A DNA stretch of 64,000 nucleotides. Source: Hydractinia symbiolongicarpus (lineage: Eukaryota; Cnidaria; Hydrozoa; Anthoathecata; Hydractiniidae). Made by a program: the position numbers and the translations under genes. Each line of letters begins with the position of its first letter. Within the stretch, counting starts at the first letter, position 1. Location: NCBI RefSeq assembly GCF_029227915.1, contig NC_079878.1, forward strand, positions 188,001 to 252,000, read 5' to 3'. The notes beneath the pieces were generated by a model that was not told the DNA's origin, searched no databases, and saw only the letters and a program-made list of their open reading frames with translations. Below are positions 57,482-64,000 of the stretch, piece after piece.

Positions 57482-58330
57482 TAACATAAAAAAAGATGTC
57501 CGGTGGTGGGAACTTTAACTGTAACTTGAACTATGGTAATTGTGTACAATATACCCCCGTCATCCGCCAGCATTATACTGCATTGTGTAGTAGTCAGGAA
57601 ATCTCATTTTCATTCAGGTAAATTATAATATGCAACACTCATTCATAAATTTTCTCATTTCCACATAATTTTCATGTTTCTTTTGTTTGAATATGTTATT
57701 TCTAGGAGGAGAAGGTTACACTGAACATTCAGTCGAGGTAAAACAAAACGGAACTAAAAAGCAGGTGATAAATTAAGCAAATAAAGAGGCTGAGCGAAAA
57801 ATAGTTTTTTATTGAGAAAATGCATTATTATTATTATTATTCCAGGGTAGCCTCTTCAATTTCTATTGGTACTGCTATCAACAAGGTATGACTGAAAAGG
57901 TTCAGGAATATGAAGTAAAAATGTTTTAGAGATTCAACAAACGGATTTATAATTTCGTCTTAAATAATAAAAAAAAAACAATCCAAGGTAAATACAACTA
58001 ATTTAAACTAAAAACACAAAATATAAAAGATGTAAACCAAAAAAGTTCAGGAAAATATATTGATCACGTGTATACCATGTATTTTAAAAATATTTTTAAA
58101 TACCAGGAACTATAAATAGCTATAAAAAATATTTAGATTCCAATACTCTAGAAAAAAAAATCATAAAACATCAGCTCTAACATCACTTGTAAAACATCAA
58201 TCATTTTTTTTTATCAAAATTTGTTACATACAAAAAGGGAAGAAAAAATAACAAACAGTCATACAGCAGGGAATTAAAAAGAAAACTGCAATATTCGAAA
58301 GATACTTAAAAAACAAAATTTAGAAAGCGT
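57482..58330. other. No gene recognised
   Basis: AT-rich flank with a short (TTA)n run at about 57824-57842. Nothing else was noted. Confidence 0.5.
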
Positions 58331-58618
58331 TATGCGAATAAAAAAGAAATTAACGGTCAAGAATTAGAACGTGGCATTACTGTGCTGAAAACGATGTCTC
58401 GCATAAACACAAGCACTAACCCTGAACACCCTTCAGCCTTAGTGGTAATGTCACACGAATTTCATACAGTTTTAGTAGAAAAACACGCCTGGAAATTTAG
58501 AAGAGAAAGTTATACACAACTTACTGGAGCACGTGTATTTAAAAAAGTAAAGTTATATACAAAAGAACAAAACGAAGTAATTAATTTTTTCACGAAAGCA
58601 ACACCTCTTACATTATAA
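58331..58618 (+). CDS. Unrecognised short open frame
   Basis: The frame reads from KRYANKKEINGQELERGITV through MSRINTSTNPEHPSALVVMS to a TAA after TKATPLTL. It contains an aromatic/basic stretch (HAWKFRRESYTQLTG). The composition looks protein-like and the open stretch begins just after an acceptor-like TTTAG near 58322. It could be a terminal exon or a retroelement scrap. I do not recognise a family. Confidence 0.25.
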   Translation, partial: YANKKEINGQELERGITVLKTMSRINTSTNPEHPSALVVMSHEFHTVLVEKHAWKFRRESYTQLTGARVFKKVKLYTKEQNEVINFFTKATPLTL

Positions 58619-59334
58619 TAATTCACAGTGTGGCAAACAGGTTTGCGAGAAAGAAACCAGTCAGGTATACTTTCTTTCAGCTTTAAAGGTTGCGTATTGT
58701 TTCCTAACTCTTCTCCAAAAAAGGGCTAGCCTTTTAATATGGGTTAAATATCTTTTTTCATAAGAGAAAAAAAATATGCATGCAAACCAAAGCTACAAAG
58801 GTGAAGTTATGAAAGCATTTTTCCAGCCCATTTCGGAAAAGGTATGCTATCTAGTCTTACAATTCCTTCATCAGGTTTTAAAGCCTGTTTAAGCCCCTTT
58901 GGCGACCATGTCAGAAAACAATTCTCTGTGTTAATAATGCGAAAGTAATCGAGCGTAGACACGGACCTATATAACTACACAGAAATTAAACAAAGATATA
59001 AAAAGCGAGACAAATGCATAAACAAATAAAGTTTAAAAATCGTAGAAAAATAATCAATAATCTTTTTTTTAGCTACAACATTGTATCATTTCGTGTGCAC
59101 AATATATCGGAACAATTAAAGATCAACCACCCCTCCCCATCTTCATTTCTCAATTTAGAAAACCCCAGGGGGCTCTGTAACAGTATTTGAAATTGAGACA
59201 GAGAAAGAAGTCTACGAAATGTTAAGGGATACATTTGTCCCAACATTAACGATTGCAGATTAAAACTTTTCAATTTCGACTTAATTTCTAAAAAAATTTT
59301 CTTTTTATTTCGCTTACATTGCGCATTACAAATC

Positions 59335-62300
59335 TCACATCAACGCGGTGATTTTCTCATCATATTCCTGCATCAATTTACTATACCGAGTTCTCATTTT
59401 CGAATGGGCTGTAATGATTTTTTCCACTGCGTCCTCAGTACTCTCAGTGACGTCATCAAGTGGAGTAACAAATTCTAAACTTTCTTCGTCCAGTCCTTCT
59501 CTGTCTTCTACAAACGGCAAATTCTCTTGTTCTCTTTGGATCTGCTTCAACTCCTCTTTTGTCATTTTAAGCGGCTCTCTCAACGGTTCTAAGAAAAGGA
59601 ATGAAAATAAAATTGAATGAAGTTTTCAGTTCGACAACAGCATCGGTAAACGTTGTACCGTAATTTTGATAAAAACTCACTCTCACGAAGTGTCAGGGGA
59701 TTGACAAAATTGTGTATTAATTTATTTATTTTTAATTTTAAACTCCAAGAACTTCAGTTAAACTGCAGCATTGGGATTGGGTTATTGTAAATGGCACCAG
59801 AGACAATAAAGTTACGTGTGCAAGAAGAAAAAAAATAATTCCATGGAGTTAGTTTGTAAACTATCATCATGTTCGTTTCAGATCATTGATTAAGATTCCC
59901 CTTTAAAAAGGTTTATAATAATAACCAAATCATTATTAGCAAGATAAAAGTTCTAGAGAAAATAAAAAAATAAGATGGAGAAAAAACAGATTTTTTTCTG
60001 ACATTAAAGTGGGTTGAGTTAAAACATTTAAGCACAATGAAATGTAAAGAAAAACAGCTGGCAATGAGATACGATTTGTTTACGCAATAATCCACTCACA
60101 CCTTTTCAAGTTGGTAAATGCTGCGCCGTTGTATGCATTTTGTTAGAAAGCGCGCCTATATTGGTGTCACTTCAAAACTTACCAATAAAGATACAAATGA
60201 AAAATTTATTCTAATTTTGTCGCTTCTTTTTTTGTTGGCAACACAAAAATCTCGAATGCATGTATTTTAAAGTTTTCAGTTAGCTAGCTAGCTATAGCTA
60301 ACATGTGCGGAAACCAGCAGGGGTAATGAGGTACTTTAATTTTACACTACACACGTAACCAGCACAATTTGTCGTTGGTTATCCTTTCCCACACATGTTT
60401 AGCTTTTAGCTACCTGCAATAGTATTATATGGCTAGCCTAGCTAAAAGTGATGGTATAGATAGGTAATGAGTAGCTAGCTAACTTTCACATATTATTGCA
60501 ATAAAAAGCAAAAAGCTTCTTTAAAAATTAATTTTGGGAGATTTTTTGTGACTTTGTATCGTGGAACAGACGAGATCGTTGGAAACTAATATTTTTGACC
60601 AATTAATGATGTATTATTAATTAATGTGTATTATTATGCAAAGTATTAATGCAACTCAAACCTGGTCATGGAATCTACCGTCGGGTATCAGCGGTACTAA
60701 TAATTGCGAGTAGGTATGTTTGCGAGTCGGAGAAAATTAAATTTTACGCGTATAAATTTTACGCATATTAATTTTCGCGTATAATTGCTTTTGGGTATTA
60801 ATTCTTGCGAATTAGGGAAAAAAAGGTTATATATCAAATGTTTTTGGAAAACATTCACCAAGTTCACTTTAAATCAAACGCTGACTTAAAGTCAGCGTTT
60901 GATTTCTACTCTTCAATGAATAAAATTGCGCTATTTTTACCCTGTGGTTAAAGCTCACGAATTATTGAGAGTTCTTTGCAAGTAGTAAATTTTCGCGAAT
61001 GGTGCCTTGAATTATTTTTAACGGATAAAATTATTACCATTAAGGTAAATTAGCGCGTGGCCTAAAAATATCACGACTATAATCGCGGATGAGCAATAAT
61101 AAAACAGCCTAAAAACATTATTTTATCAAAAATTGCTAATATTACACCGCTATACAGCTATACCGTTTACCCCTAGCCATTGTTGGATTCATGCAGTACA
61201 AATTATTTCAATTGAAGCCACATCTTTCAGGTAACCCGATAGAACATGGCGAAGTGGCGTTTTGTGTAAAAGATGATTAGCTTTTTCAATACAATTTTGA
61301 TGAAGTTATTTCTCACGTGCAAAACCTAGGGAAAAAGGTCCGGGAATCAAGATTGTCCCCTGTGTGGTTTGAGTGTTTAAACCGCACAGGTTTTCTTGTT
61401 TATCTGAAAATATTTGGGAAAAGAAGATTTAATTCATTCTCTTTACCTTTCTCGTCTTCATCTTCTTCTTCTTCGTTCTCTTTTTTTTCTATGCCATCAC
61501 TGTCGTCTAAAAAAGCGTAGTAATAGTAAGCAGTAAATACGACTGACGCAGTGTAGATTATTTAAACCTGTGTATAAAAAAACATATCTCAAGACATCTT
61601 TCTGCAACTTTTAACGAATTTATATGTGTACGGCAAATTTATCATGTAATGATTTGAACCTGAATCTTGAATTGAACCTGCGAATTCTTGAATTGAACCT
61701 GCGAATTCTTGAACTAGCGAACGCTTAAACCTGCGTCTTGAATAGAATCTGTGAACGCTTGAACCTGCGAATGCTTGAGCCTGCGAATACTTTAACATGC
61801 GAGCGCTTGAACCTGCGAACGCTTAACCACGCGAACGCCTGAACCTGCAAACGCTCGAACATGCGAGCGCTTGAACCTGTCAGAGCTTAAACACACATTT
61901 GAAATAAATAATTTTATGTACCTCCCACTTCAGTATCAGGATCTAAAAATCAATAGAAAAATTTTAAACATAATTAAACATAATTTTAACAGAACACGCA
62001 AACTTTATTAGCTGATAAGTAAAAGGTGCGCCTTAAAACTCAAGACTTATGAAACGGTGTGAAAGCAACGCTCAAGATATTTACCGTGCCACAACTATTC
62101 GTGATTACATGTCACGACAAAATTTCACCTGCAAATTGACAATTCTGTTTAAATATCGAAATAAAACAGCTTCTCCAGCAGAAATTTCTACAGCAGATTT
62201 GCATATTATTTACTATCTAGAATTTAAAATTACGTGTAACTGTTCCTGACTGCATCTCCCAATGTTTACTATTTAAGCATGCCTGCTTTAGTTTTTTTTC

Positions 62301-64000
62301 TCTTGACATTGATATTATGACAAATTTGGAAGTTGAGAAGCACCTTTAAAGTAAACCTTCATAGCATTAGGAGCAGGTAACCTTTTCCACCACAAATAAA
62401 AAAAACACAACCACCTTGTAGTATGAATATTTTAAAGAAAACCAATTTTTAACGGCACTGTAAAAAAATGCACTTGCATTATTATCAACTAGTCGTATGT
62501 AGTATTAATAACTAGTTGTAAGTATTGTTATTAACTAGTCGTATGTATTGTTACTAACTAGTCGTGTGTATTGTTACTAACTAGTCGTATGCTTTGTTAT
62601 TAACTAGTCGTATGCATTGTTATTAACTAGTAGTATGTATTGTTACTAACTAGTCGTATGCATTGTTATTAACTAGTAGTATGTATTGTTACTAACTAGT
62701 CGTATGTATTGTTACTAACTAGTCGTGTGTATTGTTATTAACTAGTCGTATGTATTGTTACTAACTAGTCGTATGCTTTGTTATTAACTAGTCGTATGTA
62801 TTGTTACTAACTAGTCGTATGTATTGTTATTAACTAGTAGTATGTATTGTTACTAACTAGTCGTGTGTATTGTTATTAACTAGTCGTATGTATTGTTACT
62901 AGCTAGTCGTATGCTTTGTTATTAACTATTCGTATGTATTGTTACTAACTAGTAGTATGTATTGTTACTAACTAGTCGTATGTATTGTTATTAACTAGTC
63001 GTATGATTTGTTATTAACTAGTCGTATGTATTGTTATTAACTAGTCGTATGTATTGTTACTAACTAGTCGTATGTATGTATTATTAAATACTTGTACGTA
63101 TTGTTATTAACTAGTCGCATGTATTGTTATTAACTAGTCGTATGTATTGTTAAAAAATAGTCGTATGTATTAGTCGTATGTATTGTTAAAAACTAGTCGT
63201 ATGTATTAGTCGTATGTATTGTTATAAACTAGTCGTTTAAGTCGTAAAAAGACGTAGGTATAGGAAATAAATTGAAAAAAAGAATTCCATGACTTTTTTC
63301 ACACCAAAATAGAGCTTAAGTTTGTTAAAGAAACATTTAAGTTGGACATAAAACCTAATATATACTCAAAATAGTTTCATTTCTACTTTTTTTAATAACG
63401 TACTCATTGAAACTCAGCAACAACATCACATTTAGATCACTAAAAGTACAGCTAAAAATAAATACCAATTATACCAATTACAGGACACCTAATGATAACA
63501 GAATTTTTTTATTTTCTAATGTGTCGATCCTGTACACAAATATTCGTCAAATAAATAAATAAAATAAGTAAATAAATAAATGTTAGTCGCTGTTTCTGTA
63601 ACTTTTTCAAGAACGTAGTTTCCCCACAACACTCAACAGTTATTGAAATTTCCGTATTGCTACACTAAACTAGTACAGTGACCGTCTCACTAGACTCATA
63701 AATTCTGGATAAAGTCGGAGAACTATTATCTTCTTAAAATTTCTCAACTTTTAAATCTTCTTTTATGACAATAGTTCATTTATTAAGGACATCAACAAAT
63801 AAAACAAGGCAACCCCCCCCCCCCCCCCCCACAAAAAAAATTATAACGCAATAAAAAGCATACGGTAAGTCGATGCTTCCATCATTTTCTTTTTTTCATC
63901 CAACTGTTTTCTCGCAATGATTTCGCCTCTTCGCCCTTTTAATTCATCTAGATAACTCAAACCGTGCACTGCTGCCATGTAATGTCTCATTTCCTCCTGA
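59335..64000 (-). CDS. 3' part of an unrecognised charged coiled-coil protein, with a microexon
   Basis: Four exons on the minus strand, all with GT-AG borders and consistent phase: 63864-64000 (continues off the window), 61922-61942 (21 bp), 61447-61506, 59335-59588 (stop at 59335). The first visible exon reads EEMRHYMAAVHGLSYLDELK and RGEIIARKQLDEKKKMMEAS. The microexon gives seven codons around PDTEVG. The next exon is acidic (DDSDGIEKKENEEEEDEDEK). The last holds EPLKMTKEELKQIQREQENL and a helical end (TRYSKLMQEYDEKITALM). The protein appears helical and cytoplasmic or nuclear, with no signal or membrane segment in this part. I do not recognise the family. Its introns contain the satellite at 62.48-63.23 kb and the minisatellite at 61.66-61.9 kb. 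Confidence 0.6.
59590..61446. other. Last intron of the minus-strand gene; no other gene seen
   Basis: AT-rich sequence holding one strong palindrome (60871-60905). Open frames such as 59913-60095 have no recognisable features. An unseen alternative exon cannot be excluded. Confidence 0.45.
60871..60905. repeat. Perfect 35-bp palindrome
   Basis: AAATCAAACGCTGACTT and AAGTCAGCGTTTGATTT are perfect 17-base arms around a single central base. It is intronic. Such a perfect cruciform is usually unstable, so it may be a fresh foldback or the two ends of a collapsed element. Confidence 0.75.
61660..61895. repeat. Minisatellite, about 15-16 bp unit
   Basis: Imperfect copies of GAACCTGCGAACGCTT with variants such as GAACATGCGAGCGCTT and GAACCTGCGAATTCTT, about 14 in all. 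It lies in an intron of the minus-strand gene, just downstream of the microexon on that strand. Confidence 0.75.
62480..63235. repeat. Satellite, 23-bp unit with ACTAGT core
   Basis: About 32 tandem copies of TATTGTTATTAACTAGTCG plus TATG, with T/C variation in GTTA(T/C)TAAC and a GTATGCTT variant. Copies degrade toward the right end (63070-63235), where units are shortened. It sits in an intron of the minus-strand gene, between the exon at 63864 and the microexon at 61922. Confidence 0.85.
63811..63830. repeat. Poly-C run of about 20
   Basis: An uninterrupted run of C close to the donor of the exon at 63864-64000. The length may be unreliable in the assembly. Confidence 0.8.

Noticed and set aside
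60871-60905. Rho-independent terminator
   Set aside because: Bacterial terminators do not apply in this genome, and there is no adjoining gene end.

Overview
This is an AT-rich, repeat-laden animal nuclear region, not a prokaryotic one. Genes are split by GT-AG introns, and reading frames in coding exons run cleanly from splice site to splice site. The mobile elements are animal types: pogo/Tigger, PIF/Harbinger, piggyBac and hAT MITEs, DIRS-like tyrosine-recombinase elements, BEL/Pao, and Helentron-like satellite repeats. A short TTAGGG stretch fits a metazoan telomere repeat. The mix of element families suggests a cnidarian, perhaps a hydrozoan; that assignment is inference.

Layout. 1-6.4 kb: no recognisable gene. 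6.4-12.5 kb (+): a secreted, probably helical protein built from eight or more exons, all introns in phase 0, with an internal duplication (exon types A-B-C-D twice) and an orphan third D-type exon. 12.5-17.6 kb: gene-poor, with interspersed repeats. 17.6-18.8 kb (-): a single-exon major facilitator transporter. 20.9-24 kb: a Harbinger element nested in a relative, then a piggyBac-type MITE. 24-29 kb (-): remains of DIRS-like retrotransposons (RNase H, tyrosine recombinase) and a BEL/Pao integrase. 29.4-31.7 kb: tandem repeats, including a higher-order satellite. 32.9-38.5 kb (-) and 42.4-46.4 kb (+): two divergent, head-to-head paralogous five-exon genes with identical intron phases. They encode secreted proteins with a helical N-terminal half, a hydrophobic segment in exon 2 and Cys-rich, beta/gamma-crystallin-like C-terminal modules. 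47.8-50.7 kb: a 185-bp satellite array inside a composite repeat.

51.3-57.5 kb: two different pogo-superfamily DNA transposons side by side. Each carries a transposase on the plus strand and a divergently transcribed HIRAN-domain protein on the minus strand. The first copy looks intact (TA target duplication, terminal repeats, complete DDD transposase); the second is decayed. A two-gene transposon with a HIRAN accessory protein is the best candidate here for an undescribed system. 59.3-64 kb (-): the 3' end of an unrecognised coiled-coil gene that uses a 21-bp microexon and runs off the window. 61.6-63.2 kb: minisatellites, the larger with a 23-bp unit, lying in its introns.

All exon models come from reading splice sites and phase by eye. 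None is backed by transcripts, and homology calls are from recognition of motifs, not from searches.
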